DNA of 64,000 bases from assembly GCF_001940785.1 (NCBI RefSeq), contig NZ_MSLS01000009.1:1-64000 (forward strand), written 5' to 3'. Below the pieces are notes generated by a model. It was not told where the DNA came from, did no database searches, and saw only the letters and a program-made list of their open reading frames with translations. The position numbers and the translations under genes are program-made. This document shows positions 7,431 through 16,202 of this stretch, in pieces (position 1 is the stretch's first letter; every line of letters begins with the position of its first letter). The stretch is from Bacillus sp. MRMR6 (lineage in GTDB: Bacteria; Bacillota; Bacilli; Bacillales; Cytobacillaceae).

Positions 7431-8588
7431 CTAAAGATTTTCAAATTTCGGCAGAGTAACTGTAAAAACTGTTTTTTGAGCGTCGCTCGCAGCAGATATT
7501 CTGCCACCATGAAGTTCTACTAATCCCTTGGCAATCGCTAATCCTAGCCCGGAACTCTTATCACTATCACTTCTGGACTTTTCAACCCGGTAAAAGCGCT
7601 CAAAAATAAAGGGTAAATCCAGGCTGGATATTGCCTGTCCATAATTTACGATAGTAATAGCAATAGTATCCTCGTCATCTTTTCCATAAACATCGAGGTA
7701 ACGGCCATCTTTACCATATTTAATACCATTGGTTATAAGGTTCTCAAAAACTCTGGCAAGCTTATTACCGTCTGCCTCCACCATTAATTTCTGTTGTGGA
7801 AGGAACATCCTGCACTCCATACCAGCTTCCTTAATGTGAAATCGAAATTGAACGGCAAGCTGACTCAACATCTCGCCAAGATCAATCTGTTCCTTTTTTA
7901 CATGCAGTCCCTGACTTTGCACCCGCGTATACTCAAATAAATCATCCAGCAATCTACTCAGCCGGTTCGCCTTTTCTGAAGCAGTTTGCACGTAATACCT
8001 TAGCTCTGTTTCATCCATGTATTCGTCCTGCTCAATCAGACCTAAATAGCCTACTACGCTGGTCAGCGGGGTCCGTAAATCGTGAGAGACATTTGTAATA
8101 AGGTCCCTTTTTGCCTGCTCCGCCAATCGTTCCTCTTCAATCGCATTTTGCAGTTTTTCAACCATACCATTCACATGATCTGCAAGACTCGATAACTCCG
8201 GAATATCTGAAGATTCTACTCTATTGTTAAAATTCCCTTCGGCAATAATCCCAACCTGATTAATCACATCAGACAGTGTATGGTTATGGAATTTCCTATG
8301 AAGGTAGTAATAGAGCAGCCGCAAATAAACAGCAAAAACTATCGCATTTAATAGAAAATAGAGGTACGGTCCGTATGTTCGTTTCAAATCCCAATACTTA
8401 TAAAATCCGATTAGACTGACTGTCTCATCTGCCAGACCGCTAAGGGTAGTAGAGTTGGCAATAAAGTTGCCAGTTGATTCGACCACCATATAAGATGTGA
8501 AGAGTGCGCAAATAAGCATAACTGTTAGGTAGTAGGCGAGTTTCCATACGGGTACGAACTGAATGACCTTCCGGATATTAGGCTTCAA
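7431..8588 (-). CDS. Membrane sensor histidine kinase (VanS-like)
   Basis: The protein has 385 residues if started at TTG 8588, which overlaps the regulator stop by 11 bases (the frame also runs further upstream). Two membrane spans (about 17-36 and 74-95) enclose a short outer loop of about 38 residues, followed by a HAMP-like linker, the HisKA box (NVSHDLRTPL, H169) and an HATPase domain (ENLITNGIKYG, FERFYRVEKSRS, GLGLAIAKGLVELHGG). The tiny outer loop suggests sensing at or in the membrane. It pairs with the overlapping response-regulator gene; the carboxypeptidase gene follows. Confidence 0.9.
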   Translation of the reverse strand: MKPNIRKVIQFVPVWKLAYYLTVMLICALFTSYMVVESTGNFIANSTTLSGLADETVSLIGFYKYWDLKRTYGPYLYFLLNAIVFAVYLRLLYYYLHRKFHNHTLSDVINQVGIIAEGNFNNRVESSDIPELSSLADHVNGMVEKLQNAIEEERLAEQAKRDLITNVSHDLRTPLTSVVGYLGLIEQDEYMDETELRYYVQTASEKANRLSRLLDDLFEYTRVQSQGLHVKKEQIDLGEMLSQLAVQFRFHIKEAGMECRMFLPQQKLMVEADGNKLARVFENLITNGIKYGKDGRYLDVYGKDDEDTIAITIVNYGQAISSLDLPFIFERFYRVEKSRSDSDKSSGLGLAIAKGLVELHGGRISAASDAQKTVFTVTLPKFENL

Positions 8589-9273
8589 TTTTATACCCCA
8601 CTCCCCATACCGTAGTAATGATTTTCTCTCCACCCGTTGCTTTTTCTAATTTTTCTCTTAGATTGCTAATATGAACCATTACGGTTTTACTCGCACCATA
8701 GCCATCTTCCTTCCAGACACCTTCGAAGATTTCCTCCGAACTAAAGACTCTCCCCCGATGGCTAGAAAGTAAGTATAAAATATCAAACTCAAGGGACGTT
8801 ACTTTAATCTGCTGACCCTCGACCATAACCGTATGGGTATCCTTATTTATTTCGAGCGAACCAATACGGACACACCTCCCAAGTTCATTTGACATTTGTC
8901 TTTGATCCATGGCCACCCTTCTTAACAGTGCTTTCACTCTCACTGCCAGCTCCAATGGGTTAAAGGGTTTGATCATATAATCATCAGCACCGGTCATGAT
9001 TCCGATAATCTTATCCATATCCTCCGCCTTTGCACTGAGCATTAGAATCGGTAGAGTATTAACCTGTCGAATCTGCTTGCAAACCTCAAGCCCATCCACT
9101 TTAGGCATCATCACATCTAGAATCACCAAATCCACCTTGTTAATCTCCATGGAAGCCAAGGCCTGTTCACCATCATACGCTTTAAAAAGGATATAGCCCT
9201 CATTGCTTAAATATATTTCAATTAATTCAACAATTTTTGGATCATCATCCACTATTAAAATACTTTTCACCAT
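8578..9273 (-). CDS. OmpR-family response regulator (VanR-like)
   Basis: This 231-residue protein has a receiver domain (acidic pocket DDD at 9-11, phospho-acceptor D53 in LVILDVMMPKVDG, K in MIKPFNP) and a C-terminal winged helix (about 135-231, ending TTVWGVGYKIEA). MTGADDYMIKPFNPLELAVR is typical of VanR-type regulators. The start is ATG 9273. It is the first gene of a three-gene leftward set: regulator, kinase, D,D-carboxypeptidase. It probably controls cell-wall editing. I saw no vanHAX genes, so this is not a resistance cluster. Confidence 0.92.
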   Translation of the reverse strand: MVKSILIVDDDPKIVELIEIYLSNEGYILFKAYDGEQALASMEINKVDLVILDVMMPKVDGLEVCKQIRQVNTLPILMLSAKAEDMDKIIGIMTGADDYMIKPFNPLELAVRVKALLRRVAMDQRQMSNELGRCVRIGSLEINKDTHTVMVEGQQIKVTSLEFDILYLLSSHRGRVFSSEEIFEGVWKEDGYGASKTVMVHISNLREKLEKATGGEKIITTVWGVGYKIEA

Positions 9274-9726
9274 ATAATCCCTATCTTTCTATTAAAAGTA
9301 ACCATTAATTATTCTACAAAAGGAACGATAATTCCTTTTTATTACAGTTGTTCGCCTAAAACATAAGTAGAGCTTGAACCAAAACATTCAGGCTTATTCC
9401 ATCCATTCTTTAGTTAACAACATGAAAGGCGAAAAAAGTCACAATCCGTTGCATCACGACTGGCTTAATTCTAGGGGCACTTTTTAGCTTCTTAGTAGCA
9501 GGAACAAACTTTATTTAACTGAAACGATTGGGATTACCTTGCGTATCTATTTCTGTTCTTGAAGGTCATCGTACGAAGGCTATAATTACCTTGTGGATTG
9601 TTTTTCACCTCTCAACGGCATTGTTCGATCGCTACTACGGTTACCTTGTGAACCGTTTTTCACCTCTCAACGGCATCGTTCGCACCACAAAAACTAGCGT
9701 TAACACAAAAAATACCTATAAAGAAA
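9274..9726. other. Gene-free region with three copies of a 42-base repeat
   Basis: No convincing gene is seen; open frames here have no ribosome site and the repeats fall in different frames. The region holds the promoter of the response-regulator gene (not pinpointed) and the repeat set described separately at 9534-9682. Confidence 0.5.
9534..9682. repeat. Three spaced direct repeats, about 42 bases each
   Basis: Copies start at 9586 and 9641 with TTACCTTGTG, then TTTTTCACCTCTCAACGGCA and a TTGTTCG or TCGTTCG end; they differ at only a few bases. A worn third copy starts at 9534 (TTACCTTGCG ... CATCGTACG). Spacing is 52 and 55 bases, so the period is not a multiple of three and the repeats are non-coding. 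Confidence 0.75.
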
Positions 9727-9757
9727 AGCTCCCTTCGCAACAAATACGAAGGGAGCT
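9727..9757 (-). terminator. Terminator of the choline-binding-repeat gene
   Basis: AGCTCCCTTCG (9727-9737) pairs with CGAAGGGAGCT (9747-9757). Read on the minus strand the stem is followed by TTTTCTTTAT. Confidence 0.85.
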
Positions 9758-9774
9758 CTTAATCTATCAAAAAC

Positions 9775-11246
9775 TTATCGCCAAACACCATTACCATCAA
9801 AATAATATCTCTTTCCTGCGATGGTCTCCCACCCAGTTGCCATTGCACCGCTGCTCTTCAGATAGTACCAGTTAACGCCGCTCTTCAGCCAGCCAGTGTA
9901 CATCGCTCCGCTTGAAGCAAAGTAATACCAGGAGGTACCTACTTTCTGCCAACCCGTTGCCATGGACCCGCTAGGTTTCAAATAGTACCACGTTGTTCCC
10001 TGCTTTAACCAGCCAGTCTGCATCGCACCGCTGCTGTTTAAGTAATACCAGGTTGCTCCATCCTTCATCCAACCCGTCTGCATCACACCGGTTAAGTTGG
10101 AATAATACCAAACCGTACCGACCTTATACCAGCCCGTTTTTAACTCTCCGGTATTGGGGTCAAAGTAGAACCACCACTTTCCATCGCGCCACACCCAGCC
10201 GGTAAGTCTTTTCAGTTTTACCACTTGGTCAATTTTCGGATACGTCAAGTTCCCAGCATAGTCATACACCTGGATATCAACCTTGTAGGTCCCCTCATCC
10301 ATAACCCCCGGATAAAAGGTAAAAGTTGCTTCCCATAATCCTGTGCCAGAGTTGTGATAAAAAGGTGCTTGGTAGCAATTTTCATCACAAAGCATTAGGG
10401 TTGCCGATGCGACTCCCGAGAGATTGTCAGAGATCTTAGCGGTAACCTTCAAGCTCTCACCCGCACTAATTTCCTGCCTGCTAATGATAATATTCTCAAC
10501 CACCGGTGGAGTAAAATCAGCATCAGGATTAAGGAGAACAAAGTCCTTTGTAACCGTGGTCTTGTTATTTGCTAAATCTGTTACTTCAAGTTCAATCTTC
10601 CAATTACCAGGATCGTTATTTCGTTCAAATGTATAAGTAAACGTCCATTCATCCTTCTGACTGTCATAGGTAAGCGGCTGCCCTATCTTTGTCCACCCAT
10701 TCGGCTGAAGAAAGTCAGCCTTTACCGACTTGATCCAGTCTGATCAGTAACTTTGACAGTAACCTTGAACGGTTCTCCCGCTACTACAGAGCCTGGTTCA
10801 ATCGTAATACTGTTAACCACAGGCTGCACGCGGTCCTCATTCGGATTCACCACCGTTATCATCTGCTGGGTATAGCGGTACCACCCATACTCCTTGCCGT
10901 GAAGATAAAAGCTCACATACCACTTTCCCTGATGATCATACTCCTGCACCTGATACGTACCAGTCCATGTATCATTAACAGGATTGTAAGTCATATCAAT
11001 CAGCTTGTCCGTTGCACCAGTGAGATTGGCCTGAACCTTTTTTAATTCAAAATACGGCGATTTTATTTTGGCCGTAATCACAATTGTGTCCCCAACCCCA
11101 GCCTCGCTCGGAGAAACAGTAACCATCTCCATTACCGGTCCTAACGGCTCATCCGTAAGATTCGTGAGAGTACTTTGATTCGCAAGCCCCACACTAGGCA
11201 GAACTACCATTAAACACAACAAAACTAGAATGATCTTTTTCGCCAT
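9775..11246 (-). pseudogene. Secreted protein with Ig-like domains and seven choline-binding-type repeats, frameshifted
   Basis: One gene is split by a single frameshift near 10730-10740. The first part (ATG 11246 to stop 10722) has a signal peptide (cut after GLA) and two Ig-like modules, and breaks at VKVTDQTGS. In the next frame the sequence continues smoothly (IKSVKADFLQPNGW) through another module to seven cell-wall-binding repeats of 20 residues, each like GWLKQGTTWYYLKPSGSMAT, ending at 9775. Such repeats bind choline or other wall polymers. No homopolymer lies at the break, so slippage is unlikely; a real mutation or a sequence error are the options. It adjoins the exopolysaccharide locus. 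Confidence 0.8.
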
Positions 11247-11281
11247 CCCTAATTTCCCCCATTAAATGAATTACTATTTTT

Positions 11282-11299
11282 AGTAGATACGTATCTACT
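11282..11299. promoter_or_regulatory. Perfect 18-base palindrome, candidate operator
   Basis: AGTAGATACGTATCTACT reads the same on both strands. It lies in the 293-base gap between the choline-binding-repeat gene (leftward) and the exopolysaccharide genes (rightward). No T tract follows it, so it is an operator candidate, not a terminator. The regulator is unknown. Confidence 0.55.
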
Positions 11300-11430
11300 C
11301 TATCTTTAAATTCTACTACCTTCATAGCATTCATGATATAGAAAACTTTAACCATATCAGCTAAATCGTTAGTCGGCCTGAAACTCACCTACAGCAACCT
11401 ACAATTTGCGACAAACTTAACCAAAATCTA

Positions 11431-11459
11431 TAGATTACATAGTCCTTTTGTAATATAAT
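11431..11459 (+). promoter_or_regulatory. Candidate promoter of the exopolysaccharide operon
   Basis: TATAAT at 11454-11459 has a weak -35 match (TAGATT, 11431-11436) at 17 bases, about 80 bases before the epimerase start. The weak -35 suggests an activated or alternative-sigma promoter. Confidence 0.4.
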
Positions 11460-11539
11460 TCGGGTAAGTATTTAATTCTAAATATAGAAAAAAATCTTAT
11501 GTTAGACACCTAGTACCACCAACTATGGGAGGTTAGAGC

Positions 11540-12460
11540 ATGAATATTTTAGTGACCGGCGGGTCCGGTTTTATTGGCTCACATACCGTTGATTTGCTTG
11601 TACAGGAAGGCTTTACAACGATTGTGGCTGATATCAATAAATGCGAACAGCCAAACCCAGATGCAATTTATTACTACGCAGATTTTACACAGGAAGGTGT
11701 CCTCGAAGAAATCTTTGCCCGGCATGAGCCTGAGGCTGTATTCCATTTAGCCGCACAGGTGAGCGTCGAACTTTCAATGATAAATCCGATTCAGGATGTT
11801 CAGGTGAATGTGTTGGGTACACTGAAGCTGCTTGAACAATGTCGAAAATACAAAGCAAAGATTATTTTCGCTTCCTCGGCTGCGGTGTATGGACTGCCTG
11901 AAAGTCTGCCAATCTCTGAGACACATCCTCATAATCCGATCTCCATTTATGGGCTGTCTAAGCTGACCGTTGAAAAATATATACAGCTCTATCATGAGCA
12001 ATTTGGAATTGAATATTGCATATTGCGTTATTCAAATGTGTATGGCCCGCGTCAAGGCAACACAGGCGAAGGCGGAGTTATATCCATTTTCTTAGAAAAA
12101 TTAATGAAAAATCAAATACCGACTATTTTTGGAAATGGTGAACAAACAAGGGATTTTATCTATGTGGGGGATGTAGCCCGTGCCAATCTTCAGGCCCTAA
12201 AACAAGGAAAAAATCATGTATTCAATGTAGCAACCTTAACAGAAACCTCCATCAACCAAATCATAGAAATATTGTTAAAGAAGTTAAACAGTACAGTTCG
12301 TCCGAAAATACAGCCTCCTAAGAAAGGCGATATCACACGAAGCATCCTTGATTCTACTAACATGAAAAGGGTTATCAACTGGTCCCCTAATGTGGATATC
12401 ACTACAGGATTAGCATTAACGATCGATTATTTTAATGAAACTCGTGACAATAAATCATAA
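11540..12460 (+). CDS. NAD-dependent sugar epimerase/dehydratase (GalE-like)
   Basis: This 306-residue extended-SDR protein starts at ATG 11540 behind GGGAGGTTAGAGC. The Rossmann motif TGGSGFIGSH is at residues 6-15, the catalytic serine region is SSAAVYG, and Y137-xxx-K141 is the active pair. It converts a nucleotide sugar, probably UDP-glucose/galactose or the N-acetyl forms, supplying precursor for the polysaccharide made by the downstream genes. It is the first gene of the operon; the sugar transferase follows within 11 bases. Exact substrate is not readable. Confidence 0.88.
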   Translation: MNILVTGGSGFIGSHTVDLLVQEGFTTIVADINKCEQPNPDAIYYYADFTQEGVLEEIFARHEPEAVFHLAAQVSVELSMINPIQDVQVNVLGTLKLLEQCRKYKAKIIFASSAAVYGLPESLPISETHPHNPISIYGLSKLTVEKYIQLYHEQFGIEYCILRYSNVYGPRQGNTGEGGVISIFLEKLMKNQIPTIFGNGEQTRDFIYVGDVARANLQALKQGKNHVFNVATLTETSINQIIEILLKKLNSTVRPKIQPPKKGDITRSILDSTNMKRVINWSPNVDITTGLALTIDYFNETRDNKS

Positions 12461-12471
12461 GGGTGGCATTG

Positions 12472-13101
12472 ATGAAATTAATAAATGAACAAAAATTAAT
12501 CGTAGCTTCTTATTCTCCCAAGCCACTTTATTATTTTTTCAAGCAAATAGTAGACATTGCCGTTAGTTTTGTTTCCCTATTATTTCTATTTCCTTTCCTG
12601 CTCATCATAGCGATCCTGATAAAGCTTGATTCACAGGGCTCTGTTTTTTACAAACAGGAACGAATCGGTCTTAACGGGAAGCCTTTTTTGATGATAAAGT
12701 TCAGAACGATGTATGGTGACGCCGAAAAGAATGGTCCCCAATGGGCCGACAGTCATGATTCTAGGATTACCAGGGTGGGGCATTACTTAAGAAAATATCG
12801 GTTAGATGAGCTCCCCCAATTCATTAACATCGTACGAGGCGAAATGTCAATGATTGGTCCACGGCCAGAACGGCTGTATTTTATTAAAGAGTTTGAAAAA
12901 CAGCTGCCTTCTTTTCGCAGCCGCCTTCAAGTTAAACCTGGAATTACTGGCTGGGCGCAAATCCACGGCGGATATGAACTTACTCCAGCGCAAAAATTAA
13001 AATTAGATTTACATTATATTAACCATTTTTCAATTTTAATAGATTTAAAGATTATCCTAAAATCCATCCCGGTTATTCTGTTTGCAAAAGGATGGAGATA
13101 A
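12472..13101 (+). CDS. Undecaprenyl-phosphate sugar-1-phosphate transferase (priming enzyme)
   Basis: The 209-residue protein starts at ATG 12472 behind GGGTGG. It has one N-terminal membrane hairpin (about 17-42) and the bacterial sugar-transferase domain: KFRTMYGDA, LDELPQFINIVRGEMSMIGP (then RPE), and KPGITGWAQIHGG. It transfers a sugar phosphate to undecaprenyl phosphate on the inner face of the membrane, the first step in building the repeat unit. EpsL/WbaP-type enzymes have this minimal form. It is followed one base later by a glycosyltransferase gene. Confidence 0.92.
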   Translation: MKLINEQKLIVASYSPKPLYYFFKQIVDIAVSFVSLLFLFPFLLIIAILIKLDSQGSVFYKQERIGLNGKPFLMIKFRTMYGDAEKNGPQWADSHDSRITRVGHYLRKYRLDELPQFINIVRGEMSMIGPRPERLYFIKEFEKQLPSFRSRLQVKPGITGWAQIHGGYELTPAQKLKLDLHYINHFSILIDLKIILKSIPVILFAKGWR

Positions 13102-13102
13102 T

Positions 13103-14233
13103 ATGAAAAAGATTCTTTTTTACGAAAGTCGCCCAGAATGGGGGGGAGCTCAGAAATGTGAGCTTGAACTCCTGCTCGCTCTTGAGGAAGAGGCGTTGGA
13201 AACCTACTTTGTTACCTCGACAAATGGACCAATGAACAACCGTGTTAAAGCGGCAGGCAAACGTCTAACCGTGATTCCCATCAACGACAACGTTAACCAA
13301 ATTCGAAAAGAACAGGTAAAATCAGGAATCTTCTTTTTACTATCTCAATTCGTGCATATCCTTCCACATCTTTACAAGGTTTTTCTGTTTATGATGCGAA
13401 ATCGGATTGATTTCGTTTATACGAGCCAGTTCCGCTCACAGTTAATCATTGGCTGGCTGGCTAAATTGCTCGGTCGAAAAGTAATCTGGCATATCCATGG
13501 AGAAGAAAAGCTCAACAACCTTTTAGGGGGGATTGGGATTTTCTTCGCTGACAAAATCATCGTCGTTTCCCATGCAATTGCAGATAAGTACCGAAAACTA
13601 TATCCGAAACAGCAGGCAAAATTCGTAGTCGTCCACAATGGCTTAGACATACCGGCTCCTGTTGAAACAAAGAAAAAACCGCCTTTTACCATCTGCATGA
13701 TCGGAACATTAGTAGCAGGGAAAAGGCAGGACCTTGCGATAAAAGCATGTGCTAAGCTTAATCGAATGGGATATCAGGTACAGTTGAAAATTCTGGGTGA
13801 AAAGCCTCCATGGCACTCTGATGATTATAAGAATTCCTTGCTCGATCTAACTCACCGGCTGGACTGCTTTCAATCGGTCTTGTTTCTAGGCTGGGTTGAA
13901 AAGCCTTGGCCTCACTTACATCAATCTGATGTATTTATTTTACCTTCAGACACGGAAGGACTGCCGCTGTCCATTATTGAGGCAATGGCCCTTGGATTGC
14001 CGGTTATTTCAACAAAGGTTGGTGGAGTGCCGGAGTTAATTGAAGAAGCTAAAACAGGTTTTATGATTCATCCAGGGAAGGTTGATGAACTGGTAGATAA
14101 ATTAAAGCTTCTGTATGATCAGCCATACTTACGTAAGCAAATAGGACAGCAGGCTCAAAAAAGGTACGAGCACCATTTTACGAAAGAATCTTTTGTTAAA
14201 GGAGTGGCAGGTGTAATCAACACCATTCAATAA
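13103..14233 (+). CDS. Glycosyltransferase family 4
   Basis: This 376-residue GT-B protein starts at ATG 13103, one base after the previous stop, with GGATGGAG before it. The N-terminal substrate domain starts FYESRPEWGGAQ; the C-terminal nucleotide-sugar domain has MIGTLVAGKRQD, LFLGWVEKPW, and the EX7E region EGLPLSIIEAMALGLPVIST. It adds a sugar to the lipid-linked repeat unit in the cytoplasm. The donor sugar is not predictable. Confidence 0.9.
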   Translation: MKKILFYESRPEWGGAQKCELELLLALEEEALETYFVTSTNGPMNNRVKAAGKRLTVIPINDNVNQIRKEQVKSGIFFLLSQFVHILPHLYKVFLFMMRNRIDFVYTSQFRSQLIIGWLAKLLGRKVIWHIHGEEKLNNLLGGIGIFFADKIIVVSHAIADKYRKLYPKQQAKFVVVHNGLDIPAPVETKKKPPFTICMIGTLVAGKRQDLAIKACAKLNRMGYQVQLKILGEKPPWHSDDYKNSLLDLTHRLDCFQSVLFLGWVEKPWPHLHQSDVFILPSDTEGLPLSIIEAMALGLPVISTKVGGVPELIEEAKTGFMIHPGKVDELVDKLKLLYDQPYLRKQIGQQAQKRYEHHFTKESFVKGVAGVINTIQ

Positions 14234-15364
14234 ATGAAAATTCTCTATGTGATTACAGGCGCCGATATCGGCGGAGCTCAAAACCACCTCCTTTATCTTT
14301 CAGAATGGTTTCATAAGCAAGGACATGATGTTCATGTCGTCTTAGGGGAAGAAGGTCCTCTTCAAGAAGCTTTAGCTCATAACCAGATTAACACTACCGT
14401 CATACCAATACCTAGAACCATTCATTTAAGGAAAGACCTTCAAGCATTAATGAAGCTGTTCCTTTTCATGAAAAAAGGAAACTATGACATCGTTCATTCT
14501 CATAGTTCAAAGGCCGGTATACTTGCTAGGTTTGCCGGCTTTTTAAATCGAATGAACAAAAACATCTATACCGCTCATGGCTTTGTTTTCACGGACCCGA
14601 CTCTATCGAAAAAGAAAAGCATGTTTTACCTGTCACTTGAGAAAGCCTTCAGTCTGATTTCGACCGATATTATTACGGTATCTGCCTTTGACTATCAGCA
14701 TGGATCAGACAAAGGCATCAATGAGGAGAAAATGACAGTGATTCATAATGGAATACCGAAGAATTCCATCCTTTCAATGGCTGATTGGAAAACAAAGCAA
14801 AGGCATCTCCGTGAGCAGGATAAAAGAATAATTGGGTTTGTAGGACGATTTTCCTCAGAAAAGAATTTAGATATGCTTTTACGTGTCGCTGAGCGTTTTA
14901 AGAAAGAATCCCACGAGAAATTAGAATTTTGGCTACTTGGTGATGGGCCTTTGTTTACACATTACCAAACGGAAATTAAGAAACGCAGCCTCGAGAGTTT
15001 GGTTCATTTAAAAGGCAGTCAGGGCAATGTAGCCGAGTGGCTGGACCGGATGCATGCGATGATCATTACTTCTCATAAAGAGGGTCTTCCCTACGTTTTA
15101 CTCGAAGCCTGTGGGCGGGGACTTCCTGTGGTTAGTACAGATGTCGGAGGTGTAAAGGAAGTCGTTGACCCACTTGGGACAGAAAACCTCCTTGTCAGTA
15201 TCAATGATGATTTAGATATGTATAATCGCCTTGTAGCCATCATCTCCGACGACAAAGAGCGTGAGCAGATCGGCCTTTATTTCTTAAGCCTTGCTGGGAG
15301 CTTTACGGTTGAGCAAATGGGGAGTAAAACAAATGAAATCTATACAAAAAAAAGAAAACGATAG
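14234..15364 (+). CDS. Glycosyltransferase family 4
   Basis: The 376-residue protein begins at the ATG directly after the previous TAA, with no ribosome site of its own, so translation probably depends on coupling. Features are VITGADIGGAQNHLL at the N-terminus, TAHGFVF, GFVGRFSSEKNLD at the start of the donor domain and EGLPYVLLEACGRGLPVVST for the EX7E motif. It is the last gene of the first block; its stop codon lies inside the palindromic terminator at 15348-15385. Confidence 0.9.
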   Translation: MKILYVITGADIGGAQNHLLYLSEWFHKQGHDVHVVLGEEGPLQEALAHNQINTTVIPIPRTIHLRKDLQALMKLFLFMKKGNYDIVHSHSSKAGILARFAGFLNRMNKNIYTAHGFVFTDPTLSKKKSMFYLSLEKAFSLISTDIITVSAFDYQHGSDKGINEEKMTVIHNGIPKNSILSMADWKTKQRHLREQDKRIIGFVGRFSSEKNLDMLLRVAERFKKESHEKLEFWLLGDGPLFTHYQTEIKKRSLESLVHLKGSQGNVAEWLDRMHAMIITSHKEGLPYVLLEACGRGLPVVSTDVGGVKEVVDPLGTENLLVSINDDLDMYNRLVAIISDDKEREQIGLYFLSLAGSFTVEQMGSKTNEIYTKKRKR

Positions 15365-15385
15365 TGCACTATCGTTTTCTTTTTT
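15348..15385. terminator. Perfect palindromic bidirectional terminator
   Basis: A 38-base palindrome centred between 15366 and 15367 (core AACGATAGTGCACTATCGTT) with A and T flanks. It ends the rightward glycosyltransferase gene, whose stop it contains, and the leftward gene at 15390. Confidence 0.92.
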
Positions 15386-15389
15386 ATCT

Positions 15390-15947
15390 TTATTTGGCAG
15401 TTACCATTTCATATATTTGCATATCTTTAATCCAGATTTCGCTTACTTGCCCGCGCATGTCCATTCCACGGACAACATAGAACGGTCCTGCATCAGGATA
15501 TAATTCATGCGAACGTTTCGCAATATTGGAGATCTGAACGATTTTTGTATTGGCTAGAACAAGATCATTAACGGCCTTTGCTTCATCCTCAAGCTCTTCT
15601 TTGCTCTTTGGTTCTTCAGCTTTTGAACCTGTATTTGAACCTGTCTGATCGTCTGTTTTAGCGTTAGATTCGGTGTTGGAACTTGAATCAGTCTTTGACG
15701 AATTTGACTCAGACTCGGAGTCAGCCTTTGACTCAGCATTTTCAGCAGTCGCTGTCTCACTTTCTTCTACTTCAGTCCCTGTTTCTTTGTTAGCCTCAGA
15801 GCCCTCATTCTGATCAGTGGTTGTTACTGTTGTCTTTTCTTCTTTACTACTGGCAGCTTTGTCTTTCTGAAAAAAGCCGCTTAAACCAACTAATGCCAAT
15901 GCCAGTGAAAAAACAAGAACAAGGATCACTTTACTATTCAGCTTCAC
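15390..15947 (-). CDS. Membrane-anchored protein with acidic Ser/Thr/Glu linker
   Basis: The 185-residue protein starts at GTG 15947 behind AGGGGGAAATTTG. Residues 5-27 form one membrane span or signal anchor (VILVLVFSLALALVGLSGFF). Residues about 35-125 are low-complexity, rich in Ser, Glu, Thr, Asp and Asn, like a flexible wall-spanning linker. The C-terminal 60 residues are ordinary sequence (AKAVNDLVLANTKIVQISN, PFYVVRGMDMRGQVSEIWIK). I do not recognise the C-terminal domain. It is oriented against the polysaccharide genes that flank it; an outer-surface role is inferred. Confidence 0.75.
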   Translation of the reverse strand: MKLNSKVILVLVFSLALALVGLSGFFQKDKAASSKEEKTTVTTTDQNEGSEANKETGTEVEESETATAENAESKADSESESNSSKTDSSSNTESNAKTDDQTGSNTGSKAEEPKSKEELEDEAKAVNDLVLANTKIVQISNIAKRSHELYPDAGPFYVVRGMDMRGQVSEIWIKDMQIYEMVTAK

Positions 15948-16202
15948 CAAATTTCCCCCTACTAAATATAACCAGTAAAAGAACAACTCTTCCCGATTAT
16001 AAACTTTTTAACTATCATTATTATAACCTTCTAACCTACTGATATCAACGAAGATTGTCGAATTGAGCTGTTTTTACAGTTTCGAATCTGGGCACAGCCA
16101 AGCAAAAAGGGCATAATTGCTTTTCTACAAACACTTTATAAACTTGGTCTAATAACATATAATTAGAAAGTAAATGGGAAAATGGTAGTGGGGGTTTGTT
16201 GA

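Noticed and set aside
7431-9273. Vancomycin resistance cluster
   Set aside because: Only VanRS-like regulators and a D,D-carboxypeptidase are present; no vanH, vanA or vanX-type genes.
9528-9875. Rightward 115-codon frame over the 42-base repeats
   Set aside because: No ribosome site, repeats fall in different frames, and it overlaps a terminator and the choline-binding gene.
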